This document shows positions 33,395 to 44,601 of a DNA stretch of 64,000 nucleotides, piece by piece. Within the stretch, counting starts at the first letter, position 1. Each line of letters begins with the position of its first letter. A program made the translations under genes and the position numbers. The stretch covers positions 5,647,246-5,711,245 of the forward strand of contig CM055101.1 of assembly GCA_029204225.1 (NCBI GenBank), read 5' to 3'. The DNA is from Diphasiastrum complanatum. Taxonomy: Eukaryota > Streptophyta > Lycopodiopsida > Lycopodiales > Lycopodiaceae. The notes below the pieces were generated by a model, which saw nothing but the letters and a program-made list of their open reading frames with translations, ran no database searches and was not told the origin of the DNA.

Positions 33395-35485
33395 GATGAC
33401 AAACATGGGAGAGTCCATTTTGAGTGAAAGTAGCAAATTGGATAGGATTTCCAACTATGCAGTGTGAAAATTCAAAATGAAAAACATACTGATGGAGAAA
33501 TACGTGTGGGAAGTCATCACAGGTGATGAGAGAAGATCGTCAAATGAAGCGGATATCAAAGTGTTCGACAAAAAGATGAGAAAAGCATGCCTGTCTGGGT
33601 GTAAGAACATCACACATTACCGACATGTGTGATGTTGTTACACCAGACAGGCATGGGATGTGCTAAAGGAGCAGTTCGAGATGTCAAATCCATCAAGAAT
33701 CATGTTTCTGAAGTCAAAACTGAATAGTTCCCGAATGGAACAAGGAGAGCACATTCAAATGTACATGACCATAATCAAGACAATGAGAGATGAACTGCAT
33801 TCTATTGGTGAGCGCATACATGATGTGGACTTGTGCACAATGCATTGTGCGGCATTGCCAAACCCTATCAGATGTTTGTGAGCGGAATAGCATCAAGAGA
33901 AATATTGCCAACCTTTGAAGAGCTCACAGGAATCTTGATGCATAAAGAGCAACGGTGAGAAATGGTGAAAGCTAGACGTCAAAATACTGACGATTAGGCA
34001 CTTGCAACACGCCAAAAACAAGGCAAGGGCAAGGGAAAGAAGAAGTCTAAACAACAATTTGCCAAGACTCAGGAGGATGAGGGATCTTCCAGTAAGACCA
34101 AGAAGAAAGACAAGTGTTTCCATTGTGGTAAAAAGGGCCATTGGAAGAGTGAATGTCGCAAATTCCTGGCGGAACAAGGCAAGGGAAAACCAAAACAAGC
34201 AGGTAACCTTGTCGATGAGGGTGAGATTGAAGACTCTAGCATCTTCATATCTGCATTGTCATCTAATCAAGATGATCAAGCGTGGTATATTGACTCAGGT
34301 ACCACAAGACATGACAGGTAACAAAAATTGGTTCAGTAGCTTGAAAGTGTTGGATAATGGAACGTCCGTTTCACAAGCAAATGGCGATGTGTGCAAGATC
34401 AAAGGGATAGACATCGTTTCAATCCAACTACCTGATGGCAAGAGCAGGATTTTGAATTCGCCCATGATCGTTGCTTTGTGAAGGATGTGAACCAAAAATT
34501 CAAAGTTGCTGCGGATGGAGTAAGAGAGCCCAATACAAAATTGTATAGGTTGAATGCTACAATCGAGGGGCAACATGGACTCGTATCGTCCATTCCATCG
34601 CAAACTAAGTTGTGGCATAAGAGGCTTGGTCACTTGAACTTGGGAAGCTTCAGTTTGATGAGAAAATTGGAGATGGTAACAGGATTGCCTACTATAGAAG
34701 ACCACTTGAAATCGATGTGCGAATCATGTGTATATGGGAAGCAACATCGAAAAAAGTTCAATAAAGGGGGTGTTGCAAGGGAAAAGAACATCCTGGATTT
34801 GATCCACACAGATTTATGCGGGCCTATGAGGACCATGTCCTTGGTAATTCAAGAGCTTCAAAGCATTGGTCGAAAATCAGACAGGTAGGAAGATCAAAGT
34901 CCTAAGATCATATAGTGGAGGTGAGTACAAGCCTAATGACTTCAATTATCTTTGTGATCAATGTGGGATCAAAAGACAATTTACGCAAGCTCATACTCTT
35001 GCTCTCAATGGTGTAGCTGAGCACAAGAATCGTACGATTGTGGAAAGTGCCAGATCGATGCTAGCTGAGATGAAACTGCCAAAATATTTTTGGTCAGAAG
35101 CATGCAATACGGCAGTCTATCTTCAAAATAGGAGTCCTACCATTGCCATACCAAAGATAACACTCGAGGAAGCATTCACAAGAAGAAGCCAAAGGTGAAC
35201 CACTTGCAAATCTTTGGATGTAAGGCCTTTGTACACATTCCTAAGGAAGAGAGAGGTAAACTTGATGTGAAAGCTATCAAGTGCATATTCCTAGGATATG
35301 ATGATCGTGTGAAGGGCTATAGATGTTTTGATCCAGTGGAAAACAAAATCCATGTAAGTCATGATGTTATCTTTGATGAATCCAAGATATATGAAGACAA
35401 GGATGCTGAGAAGATAGATACATCCAGTGGGAAAGATGGTATAGTAATGATACCTCTTGATGATGATCCATTCATTGACCCATTA
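33395..35485 (+). pseudogene. Copia gag, protease and integrase, broken (part 1)
   Basis: The start MTNMGESILSES (ATG 33395) leads into Copia Gag (KYVWEVITGDE, AWDVLKEQFEM, RIMFLKSKLNSSRMEQGE), then a zinc knuckle CFHCGKKGHWKSEC and the protease site AWYIDSGTTRHMT, where two bases are missing between RH and MT. Integrase follows: LWHKRLGHLNLGSF and CESCVYGKQH (zinc domain), then LIHTDLCGPM with the first Asp (34811). A deletion then joins to VENQTGRKIKVLRSYSGGEY, where the second catalytic Asp is Tyr (34911-34913). NGVAEHKNRTI keeps the Glu. FGCKAFVHIPKEERGKLD and FLGYDDRVKGYRCF end this part. A foldback element cuts the gene at 35486. Several stops and shifts make it inactive. Confidence 0.9.
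33586..33655. repeat. 70-bp quasi-palindrome inside gag
   Basis: The left arm 33586-33617 (CATGCCTGTCTGG...) and right arm 33625-33655 (...CCAGACAGGCATG) are complementary, with one single-base bulge and one mismatch, around a 7-base loop TACCGAC. The gag frame runs through it except for one TGA. Confidence 0.92.
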
Positions 35486-36654
35486 GGGCCCTTTTTGGAC
35501 TCAAAAAGGGCCTCTTCCTTGTCTAAACATGTTTGCTAATTAGGATAATTAACTCATTAACTATCCTATGTGGCAGTTCACCCTGGGTTAACTCACATTT
35601 CAATAGGCTCTACTTGAACCTAGTGTAATATAGCAAGGACAACAGATTTTAATGTAGCCTAAAATTTCAAATCCAATATGAAGGCTTCATATTTCAAAGC
35701 CTTCAAACACCGGCTTTTTTTTACTCAGAATGAGAGAGAGGGGGCCCAACAACCCTTTGAGCCCCCATTTTGAAAACCAAATTCAAAAAGAAAATTGAGG
35801 GAGGGGGAATGGAGTACACCCCTGCCCCCCCCTCTTGTCCCTTTTTTCCTCCTCACGATGTGAACCGCCCCCCTCTCACACTCCGGACCGCTGGGTCTGT
35901 TGGACACCCAGAGCCCGGGTGCGCACAGGTATGCCCCCCCTCCCTCGGGCCACCCACCTTCCGTACTATCCCGTGGTAGGGGGGTTTAGGTGGCAGATCG
36001 CGCGCCTACCCTAGCCAGTGTCAAAACGTGAAAGGAGTTCCACGTTCGACGTTGGCCAGGGTAGGCACGCTATGAGCGTGATCTGCCACCTAAACCCCCC
36101 TCCCCCGGGACAGTACGGAAGGCGGGTGGCCCGAGGGAGGGGGGCTTACCTGTGTGCACCCGGGCTCTGGGCGTCCAACGGACCCAGCGGTCCAGAGTGT
36201 GGGAGGGGGGGCGTTTCACGCCCAACACGCCGCGAGGGGGGGGGGCAGTGTACAAGCATGAAAAGGACCAAGGGGGGGAGGGGGGTTGATCCCCCCTCAA
36301 TTTTTTTTTTGAATTTGGTTTTCAAAATGGGGGCCCAAAGGGTTATTGGGCCCCCTGTTTTCTCATTCTGAGTTAAAAAAAGCTGGTGTTTGAAGGCTTT
36401 GAAAAATGAAGCTATATTTTCATTTAAAATTCAAATTTGAGACCTGTCATATTATCATTATTAGGGGTTGAGGAAGTAGAGTTAGAGGAGGGTTAGAAGG
36501 TGGGTTAGAATTTGCAGATCTAATTTACACCATTGGATATGCCATGTCATATGGACCATTCCATCTCAGTTGTCACTCTCTTATTAGTACACATGGCATC
36601 ATTAACACTAATTATGATTAGTGAAGAGGCCCTTTTTGAGTCCAAAAAGGGCCC
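35486..36654. mobile_element. Foldback (long inverted repeat) DNA element inserted in Copia
   Basis: The element starts GGGCCCTTTTTGGACTC and ends with the exact complement, with about 33 bp of perfect terminal repeat. Inside, long parts of the left half (about 35700-36017) pair with the right half (about 36052-36375): ACCGCTGGGTCTGTTGGACA against its complement near 36180, GGCCACCCACCTTCCGTACT against its complement near 36115, and AACCAAATTCAAAAA against its complement near 36310. Only about 35 bases at the centre (GTGTCAAAACGTG...) are unpaired. It interrupts the Copia polyprotein between IDPL and NVPSDEYED. The flanks are TTA on the left and TAA on the right, which could be a 2-3 bp target duplication or part of the ends. 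No transposase is encoded, so it would be non-autonomous. The arms have long C and G runs; open frames over them are not genes. The superfamily is not recognised. Confidence 0.85.
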
Positions 36655-38090
36655 TAATGTTCCAAGTGATGAGTATGAGGATACATCTCAAGATACTACT
36701 ACTCAACCTCAAGAGATAGGTTGGAGAGGTAGAGACAAACCTTTTGGTGCAAGAAGGATTAAAATTGCAGGTGACAAACGCAAGGAGAAGGATGTACCGT
36801 GGAATACATTTTCACCAGGAAGCCGATCGCCTGACAGGAAGCTCCCTAAGTGGTTTGAGAGATTGTTGGAGAGCCGCGACATGGATGACTTTCCATGATC
36901 ATCTAGCCAGGGAGAGCTACAAAGATCAACAAGAGAGAAGACACAACCTGAAAGGTATGAAGCAAATTATGCTCTCTTATCTAGCATTATTCAAAGCAAA
37001 GAACCTTTGACTTATGGTGAAGCGAAGGATGATGACATTTGGGTCAAGGCCATGGGAGAGGAGATGGAGTCAATTGCTAAGCATAGCACATGGGACTTAG
37101 TAGAACCACCAGTTGGCAAGAAACCCATTGGTTACAAATGGGTATACAAGACTAAGTACCATGCAGATGGAAGTATAGCAAAGCACAAGGCAAGATTGGT
37201 GATCAAAGGGTATGCACAAAGTAAAGGCATTGACTATGAGGACACCTTTGCACCAGTATGTAAGTGGAATACCGTACGTCTACTTGTTGCTTTAGCTTCA
37301 CATTTTGGTTGGCCTTTGCATCAGATGGATGTGAAATCTACTTTTCTAAATGGTGAGTTAGAAGAAGAGGTGTTCATGGATCACCCTGCAGGCTTTGTAG
37401 CGAAGGGAGAGAAAAATAAAGTATGTCGCTTGAAGAAAGCACTTTATGGTCTTAAACAGGCACCACGTGCATGGTATAGCAGGATTGTATACTTTCGTTC
37501 AAAGGGGATGGTGAGAACGCATTTGATCCAAATCTATATGTCTTATGCTTTGATGGTATGGTTGCTTTGATTGCTCTTTATGTTGATGACTTGATTATTA
37601 CTGAAAATAATCAAGAGATGATAGACATGATCAAGAAAGACCTCATGGAACAATTTGAGATGACAGATCTCAGCCTGATGCATTATTGCCTTGGAGTAGA
37701 GGTGTGGCAAAAAGGACACGAAGTGGGTTTAACACAGGTGAAGTATGTCAAAGAATTGCTGCACAGGTTTAGGTTGCAGGATTGCAAACTAGTGAATACT
37801 CCTATTGAACCAAGTAAAAAGCTTTCTAAGCTTGATGAGTCACGGTCATTTGATGCTACGCTGTATAGGCAGTTAGTAGGGAGCTTGATTTACCTTACCA
37901 CGACTAGACTAGATATATGCTATGTTGTTGGCATTGTAAGTCAGTTTATGACAGCACCTACGGAAACGCATTGGAAGGCAGCTAAACGCATTTTGCGTTA
38001 TGTGAAAGGCACTTCAGATTATGGCTTGATTTATAGGAAGCACGGTTCTCTTGAAGCTCTCTTCAACGACGATGATGTACTATGTACACT
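36655..38090 (+). pseudogene. Copia reverse transcriptase-RNase H, broken (part 2)
   Basis: This continues the polyprotein after the foldback element. NVPSDEYEDTSQ starts it, and one TGA (36896) lies in an otherwise open frame to 37570. Copia RT follows (WVKAMGEEMESI, GYKWVYKTKYHADGSI, RLVIKGYAQSKGIDYEDTF, MDVKSTFLNGELEEEVFM, LYGLKQAPRAWY). A frameshift near 37483 precedes the catalytic YVDDLII (about 37579), then YCLGVEV, LVGSLIYLTTTRLDI and AAKRILRYVKGTSDYGL. It ends within the RNase H linker near 38090, where minus-strand Copia sequence begins; the RNase H catalytic part is missing. Confidence 0.88.
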
Positions 38091-38098
38091 CCCTGTAC

Positions 38099-38112
38099 GA
38101 CTCTGATACCAA
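38099..38112 (-). promoter_or_regulatory. Copia primer binding site, minus strand
   Basis: On the minus strand it reads TTGGTATCAGAGTC, following ...GCAAATTATAAG. It marks the 5' end of a minus-strand Copia whose coding part is absent, since plus-strand RT sequence stands within 30 bases. Confidence 0.7.
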
Positions 38113-38499
38113 CTTATAATTTGCTTCGAACAGGAACATAGATCATGCTACACAATAACACAGACAGAAAACACTCTCCACAGCAAGCTCACATAACAAC
38201 TGTATTTCTCAAAACAAAATTACACTATACATATAGTTGTCCACTCAGGCAACCCATGCATGACCCAGGTTGCTGTTGGTGGGATGCGTGTCCTGTCGAC
38301 TTGCCTCATGGCGAGGCCAACTGATCCTTATCAACTGATAGGACCCACAGTACAGTAGCACAGTGATTCTACTTTGATTCTAACTCAAATCCCCTCACCA
38401 CAATCAAGATTCTAGCTCACCCTCTCAATACTAGTTTTTAGCACCAAAACTTGCTAAAAATGAATTTGCTTTTGATCAATGGTTAATGATCTTGTACTT
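38113..38499 (-). repeat. Minus-strand Copia LTR piece and leader of a second one
   Basis: This stretch follows the first primer site on the minus strand. It has a TATA-like CTATATGTATAG (about 38228-38239) and ends against the leader of a second minus-strand element. The boundary between the two is not resolved. Confidence 0.45.
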
Positions 38500-38512
38500 G
38501 GCTCTGATACCA
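38500..38512 (-). promoter_or_regulatory. Second Copia primer binding site, minus strand
   Basis: On the minus strand TGGTATCAGAGCC directly abuts the LTR end ...TTTCACA. It belongs to the LTR at 38513-39205. Confidence 0.85.
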
Positions 38513-39205
38513 TGTGAAAGTACTGTACTTTAGGACCATAAATGGATCTACAAAAGATCCACAAGAGTGATTGGATGCTTGCTTAACAGTCAAAAATCTA
38601 GACACAATAAAGTTGATCTAGATTGGCAATTTGACAAACAACAAGCATTAACAATCAAAAGCATTAATCAACATTGAAATTCGAGCCCAGACATGCAAGC
38701 CACAGCTTGCTATACGACTTGTAGATTGAGAATGAAGTAGAAATCAATTTTGTTTCATTTGGATCACAAAAACTCAATGTACATAGTGAACTAGCTTGAG
38801 ATTGCCAATGAGCTCCAAAAATATTCTATCTTCTCACTATGAAAGCTTGGAAAACATAGCAAATTCGACTTCCTTTGTGAATTTAGGTGGATTTTCAGCA
38901 TGTAATAAGGAATTTAACTCGGTCTTTTTTTTTTTCCCTAAAATGAAACCCTAGTCTATTTCCTAGAGTCATGCTTGGTAGATAGCTAGTTGGTCAATTT
39001 TCACCTTAAATCTAGGATTTAGGTCCTATAAACTAGGAATCACTACCAAAATGACATGACCGACTTGACCTAACCTACATTAGGAGTGGATTGCCTCTTG
39101 GCATCTTGGCCTCACATGTGTGAAATTCACTTATGTACAAAATTTACATTATACTACATGGTTTTTGATCAAGCTAGATTTGCCATTTTTTGGTAATTCT
39201 TCACA
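38513..39205 (-). repeat. Copia LTR, ~693 bp, minus strand
   Basis: On the minus strand it starts TGTGAAGAATTACC and ends CTTTCACA, then a primer site. It is the same LTR as 58554-59254, which lies in the opposite orientation, with small indels and roughly 85-90% identity by eye. The former internal region is missing. Confidence 0.85.
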
Positions 39206-40280
39206 TTTAATACAAGGTTCCTACTTTTTTTTTAATGTTCTGCTTTAAAGTACAAATCTGACATACAGTTAGTTTCTTACACTACCTCCTATGTTTGTGT
39301 TCCACATCTCAAAAGCTTGTCTAGCATAGTTCGTAAATGAAGATTAAGTTCTTTAGGCCCCGAAACTTTCGGTTGGATTGAATCTTTTCTCTATATGGTT
39401 CGAGTTTAAGCCTCGTTCTGACCACTTTCAGCCTTTCAAACTCACTTAATACCTTTTCATTTTGAACTTATATCTTTTTGCTTCTACAAATATGTATTAG
39501 ATCCAGTTGTGGCGATAGCTCTATCTGTAGTTGTGCATTGTAGGTACATAGCATTATATTGAAATAACACTTGTAAGTAGCCCTATTGAAATGCATGAAT
39601 CCATACTCTTCAAAATTGTAAAAAAGTCTTCAAATTCAAGACATGGCTTTGCACTTTGCAAAAAGAGAAGCAATGACTGACAATTAATGAGAGTTGAGAA
39701 TTGGTTAGAAGAGGAAACGCATTTGTGTGCGCAAGTGTAGTTAATCAAAGCCTGATTCATACTAAGGTATAACACTTTCCAATGTTTGGAAGAGATATGC
39801 ATACTATGTGATGAGAGCGAGCCTAGAAAACATACAGGAACTTTTGGTGACAAGATATTTGTTGTTTGTGTAGGAGACTAGAACATGCTTTGCTACTTCA
39901 GAATTGACATTTTCATTAACACATCAAATATGTTTTTATAGACACGTTCAATAAATTTGTTAACAGCTCCGTTTGGCGAGTCATCTCTCGCACTTCATAG
40001 CCTTTAAGTAGATTGTTGGATCTTCTCTCTCCTCATAGCTATGGAAGAAGAAGGAGAAGAACACCACATGATAGAATTTTCTTGTTTTGATCGCTTTCCT
40101 TCAAAAGCAAGGTTTGTGTCTTTAGCATGCAAACTGACTATTTTTTAATCAAATGGTTTTTTACCCAAGACTTTAAGGCCCTCACTTGCAAACTCAAACT
40201 TTATAGTAGTTTCTAATGCACTATTGCTAAATATGTTTTGTGATTTTATGTACATGCAAGATCATCTAATAATCATGAAA
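39206..40280. other. Intergenic, no gene seen
   Basis: AT-rich DNA between two element insertions. Nothing is recognised except the target duplication TGAAA at 40276-40280. Confidence 0.4.
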
Positions 40281-41811
40281 TGTTAAGAAACTACCACATG
40301 GCTATAGTTATCAACCACTCTCCCTTAGTTTCAGGAAGTAGTTGAGAGATTTGTGCAAGATCAACTCTTCCATGATTTTAGGAACTAGATGAAACGTAGC
40401 AAGTTGTTTGTACAAGAATTGTGCAATCATTTATCACAACTGCCAGTTGGTAGTAGCTTCCTATTGTTTAGCATTAATTTACTCATGATAGGTGATAGTA
40501 GGAAACCATAAAACTGCTGCAAACAATTAGCATTTCTCCTGGGAGAGAACCTACTATAGTTCTTAGTAATTTTGTGTACTTTCTGCTGCAAGTGCAAGAG
40601 AAAAGTTTACAGTCTGTACTCAGATTCCTCATTATGTTTCTACTTCAGATGGTCATTCAATAATCATTATCATCTTCCATTCTACTGTTTCTGATTTCTA
40701 TGAGCAGTTTATTAACAGTCCGTGTCTGATTTTCATTTCCCTAGTATGCTGCTAATTTTTGAACTAAATTTGAGATTAGAACAAGATGCATGTTTATTGG
40801 TTATAGCATGACATCTTATGGATACAAATGTCTTGACTGTAAGACAAATAAAGTAGTGGTGAGCTCAAATGTTGTGTTCAAAGATCATGTAATGTTCAAT
40901 TATGAAAATTGTAACAAGCCTCAACCTGTTTTTATTGAGGACAATAGGCTTGTTCCTAACCCTGTACAGCTCGGTGATAACCTCCGGAAGCACCTGCAGT
41001 TGTGGAGGAGCAACACATTGAGGATGCTGCCATTGAACATATATGTGAGGAGCAACATGAGGTGGCTTGAAGTTCTACGCCAAGAACCAGAAAGCCATCT
41101 GCAAAGTAATTGAAAATGCTCAAGCTTGCGCCATTTAGCATTGTCTACTCATTTTGGAGGAAGAACCAAAGACAATTGAAGATGCACTTAGCAGTCCAGA
41201 GGCATCCCAAACTTGTAGACATTTTCACAAAAGCTTTAGCAAGAGAAAAACTTTGTAAGCATAGAAGTTCAATGGGAATTGAAGCACCTTGAACCAAGAT
41301 TTCGGGTTGATCGAGGAGTGTTAAGAAACTGCCTGCACATGGCAGTAGTTATCAACCACTCTCCCTTGATTTCAGGAAGTAGTTGAGAGATTTGTGCAAG
41401 ATCAACTCTTCCATGATTATAGGAACTAGATGAAACCGTAGCAAGTTGTTTGTGCAAGAATTGTGCAATCATTTGTCACAATTGCCAGTTGGTAGTAACT
41501 TCCTACTGTTTAGCATTAATTTACTCATGATAGGTGATACTAGGAAACCATAAAACTGCTGCATACGTTTAGCATTTAGCTAGAGAGAGAACCTTCTATA
41601 TTTCTTAGTAATTTTGTGTGTACTTGTTGCTACAAGTGCAAGAGAAAAGTTTACAGTCTGTACTCAGATTTTCTCATTATGTTTCTACTTCAGATGGTCA
41701 TTCAATAATCATTATCATCTTCCATTCTACTGTTTCTGATTTATGTGGGCAATTTTTTAATAGTCTGTGTCTGATATTCATCTCCTTGTATGCTTCTAAA
41801 TTTTTTCAACA
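40281..41811 (+). mobile_element. Miniature non-autonomous Copia with target duplication
   Basis: The 5' LTR is 40281-about 40766 and the 3' LTR is 41319-41811; both start TGTTAAGAAACT and the 3' copy ends TTTCAACA. They are about 88-90% alike by eye. A 5-bp target duplication TGAAA flanks the element (40276-40280 and 41812-41816). Only about 550 bp lie between. One part encodes the end of Copia integrase (CMFIGYSMTSYGYKCLDC, KVVVSSNVVFKDHVMF). The other encodes the end of RNase H (HPKLVDIFTKALAREKL, SSMGIEAP). Everything between and before these is deleted, including a recognisable primer site. A purine-rich GATCGAGGAG precedes the 3' LTR. Confidence 0.88.
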
Positions 41812-41816
41812 TGAAA

Positions 41817-43440
41817 AGCATCTGATATCATGGTTTGCGTAGCGCAAGGCAGTGCTTGAGGCTAGATATGCATAGCATTCTCTAACGTGCATCAGAAAAT
41901 CGATAGCCAAGTGAAATCAAAGATCACAACATAAAAAATCCTTGTACAATTAATTTATAAACAAAAAAGCACAATTCACTCGCCTCCTCACGCTCAAGAT
42001 CCTCGACTCTTTTTCTAGTTAATAAAAATCACAACATTTTCATGGCCCTACTGTACTTATTAAACTAAGTAATCGTCCTGCTCTATTCAAAGAAAGGTTT
42101 GGGAATGGTATCAATGCATGCTGCTGGCCTGCTGTAAAGAAGCACTACGAATCTCTATGATGCTCTGCTTGATCAGACATATCTATCAAAGTGGATCAAG
42201 CGTTCAATGACTAGATGCCAATAAAGGTCTACAAAAGAGCATAATCAATTGCCAACACCTTTAGCAAGATCTCATGTTATGTGCTTTTTTTTTAAATTTA
42301 GACATGTTGAAAGGATGTTATTATAATATATCTTTTGATGTTAATTCTAGTGCTAATCATCATGCACAAATGAGTTGCATGTGACAAAGATAGAAGCAAA
42401 TTCTCATGCTCATAGGCTCAGGTGTGTCCGCTCTTCTGATGCAGATTAAGTGGCATTTTTACATGCAATCAACGAACCATTTTTCATGCAAAATAGTCAA
42501 GCACAATTATGCGCTTAATGCATGCAACGGGGCCTCATCTTCATGTGAGAACTCCAGCAGGGTCCAAACGTTATAAATTTAGGCCACCATCACAATTTAT
42601 CCTTTAACATCTCCATTGACCATCCTCTACACACAAGTATTGCCTTTGCAAAGCAATGCCAAAAAGTTTTCTTCGGGAGGATGGTCACCTTATTGATCAT
42701 TAGGCTGAGGAAGGGCCTTTGGCCACGGGCACTAAGAGGGTACCCCCACATGAATGTTGTCTCTAGATCAATAGTATGCAGGTTATCCGTTCCGTTCCAT
42801 TGTGGGAAGGGCCCGGGGCGATTGATCCACTATGGGAAGGGGTCCCATCGTCTCTAACGCCATATGGCATATCTCAAGATCACGAAGAGAAATGGAGAAT
42901 TTTCTGTCTGTTTCTAAAAAGTACAATAAGGATGATATACCTGATTAGAATCCCTCCAGATAGATCTTTTACACTCCTCTGTACATCATATAATTGCTAC
43001 TGTGTTCACGTGGGCTTATATGGCAACCTAAAAGTATTGACTTTAAACTATTACCATCATGTTGGATATCGTGATAATGTATTCTAATAAGTATCAATCA
43101 ATTAAAGAATTCAATCAAGGACAAGCAACATAACAGATGTATTGAAGCAAAATTGAAAAGGGATGCCGCTCAGATCGGCCTGAACTATATATTATCATAA
43201 ATTACTGCAGTACAATTCAAGAGCCACCAAACATGGTCAGCAGTTTCTAAAGTGACGGAAAAACGGTATAATTCACACATTGACACCAACATCGACTAAC
43301 TTTGAATTGCTCTCACGTCGATGTACGACATGACAACAGCAGCAAAATCTAATTTGCTCCCACGATCTACAAATATAAGCCAATAGGATAGTAAACAACA
43401 GACACAAAATTTGTGGGAAAGAAGAGAGTGACGTATTCTG
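41817..43440. other. Intergenic, no gene seen
   Basis: No coding region with family features. The open frame at 42776-43087 contains a doubled CCACT/ATGGGAAGGG element but no recognisable domain. Confidence 0.35.
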
Positions 43441-43479
43441 TTTTCTTAATCAATAATAAATTCCACACTTGTAATTAGC

Positions 43480-44601
43480 TCATCTGAAGTCGCACACAAA
43501 CTCGTGACTTCTGATGTATGTCGTTCTGAAACTACAAACATTCTCCAAACATTCATGTGTGTCTCCTAAAGCATGGAAGCCGTGAAGAGACTTTAGCTGA
43601 CTGTGCGTCCAATCTTTTTTGGCACCTTTAATGGTTATTGAAGTTGAAGCCGCGGCAGTAACACCCACTATAGGACGTGCTGTAGCTAATACGTTTGCAG
43701 CGGCCGAGAGAGTGTCTCCCTTGGCCATTGAAATATCGTAGGAGTCGTTAGGAGATCCTAGTTTTGCCTGCACCATCAGAACTTTTTTCGAGTCAATATT
43801 CATGGCCGGTGCAAATGACAGGCACAATTTAATCACCAACTCACTATCAGGCAAGCTTGGTTTGACCCACAATTTATCAACTTTCATGGCAACACATCCC
43901 TCGTGTGCTGAGACGACAGGCTTTATCGTCAGTTCCACATCAATCCCTCCACGGTGACTGAGCATCCATAAGTCCTTAAAGTGCGTAGATTTGAGTTTTA
44001 TTTTTCTGTAATCTTCGAGGAATGCAAGCGGCTCAGGCTCCGCTTTCGTGAGTTCCATCGTGCACAGCAAAGCCAATCTAGTGGCATTCAAGAAACACCC
44101 CACTGAATTGGGGAACTTGTGATCCCGAAAATTGTGCTGAATCTTGTTGGATGACATTGTTAGGACCAAGGCTTCGTAAGCTGCGGTTGCTTCTTGGATA
44201 TATTTTGCTGGTGTTGGATACGACAGTCCCATATTGGCTTTTGAACCATGAGTGGCTAGAAAATCTCGTCGGACAGCTCGAATAATGTCTTCCACCCCGT
44301 ACCTCAATACCTTAATAGGCGATCCACGCATGTTATAATATCGTGTGAGCCATGGAAATTTTGGGAATCTGCGAGGGACGATTGATTGGATCAGCGGTCC
44401 GTAGAGCATCAACTCTTGGTCACTGGAATATTCGATGCTGAAAGATTTGACAATCTGTTGAAGGAGCAACTCTTGAAGGATTTGAGCGTATGCAATCCTT
44501 TCCCTAGGTAGTGTCGCTTTCTTGAAGCGTGCACAGAATTTTGCAATTTCCACTGGAAATTCCAACCGGCAAAACCCATGTGAATTTATCGTTCTTTTCA
44601 T
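43480..44601 (-). CDS. Intact ORF of 373 codons, unknown protein
   Basis: The frame runs without interruption from ATG (44601-44599) to the stop at 43480; a TTG six bases further up is in frame, and a stop lies above it. I do not recognise the family. The N-terminal third is basic and rich in Arg/Lys (RFKKATLPRERIAYAQILQEL, PRRFPKFPWLTRYYNMRGSP). The middle has AVRRDFLATHGSKA and EATAAYEALVLTMSS. The C-terminal half reads as alternating beta-like segments (VELTIKPVV, MKVDKLWVKPSLPDSELVIKL, KVLMVQAKLG), then an Ala-rich stretch (SAAANVLATARPIVGVTAAAS). It has no signal peptide, membrane span, zinc knuckle or transposon signature. A second open minus frame (44749-44504) overlaps its start and has a hydrophobic beginning; it could be an upstream frame. 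Length and balanced codon use favour a real gene, but there is no independent support. Confidence 0.55.
   Translation of the reverse strand: MKRTINSHGFCRLEFPVEIAKFCARFKKATLPRERIAYAQILQELLLQQIVKSFSIEYSSDQELMLYGPLIQSIVPRRFPKFPWLTRYYNMRGSPIKVLRYGVEDIIRAVRRDFLATHGSKANMGLSYPTPAKYIQEATAAYEALVLTMSSNKIQHNFRDHKFPNSVGCFLNATRLALLCTMELTKAEPEPLAFLEDYRKIKLKSTHFKDLWMLSHRGGIDVELTIKPVVSAHEGCVAMKVDKLWVKPSLPDSELVIKLCLSFAPAMNIDSKKVLMVQAKLGSPNDSYDISMAKGDTLSAAANVLATARPIVGVTAAASTSITIKGAKKDWTHSQLKSLHGFHALGDTHECLENVCSFRTTYIRSHEFVCDFR

Noticed and set aside
35770-36371. Open frames over the GC-rich part of the foldback element
   Set aside because: They come from low-complexity C/G runs in inverted arms and have no domain.
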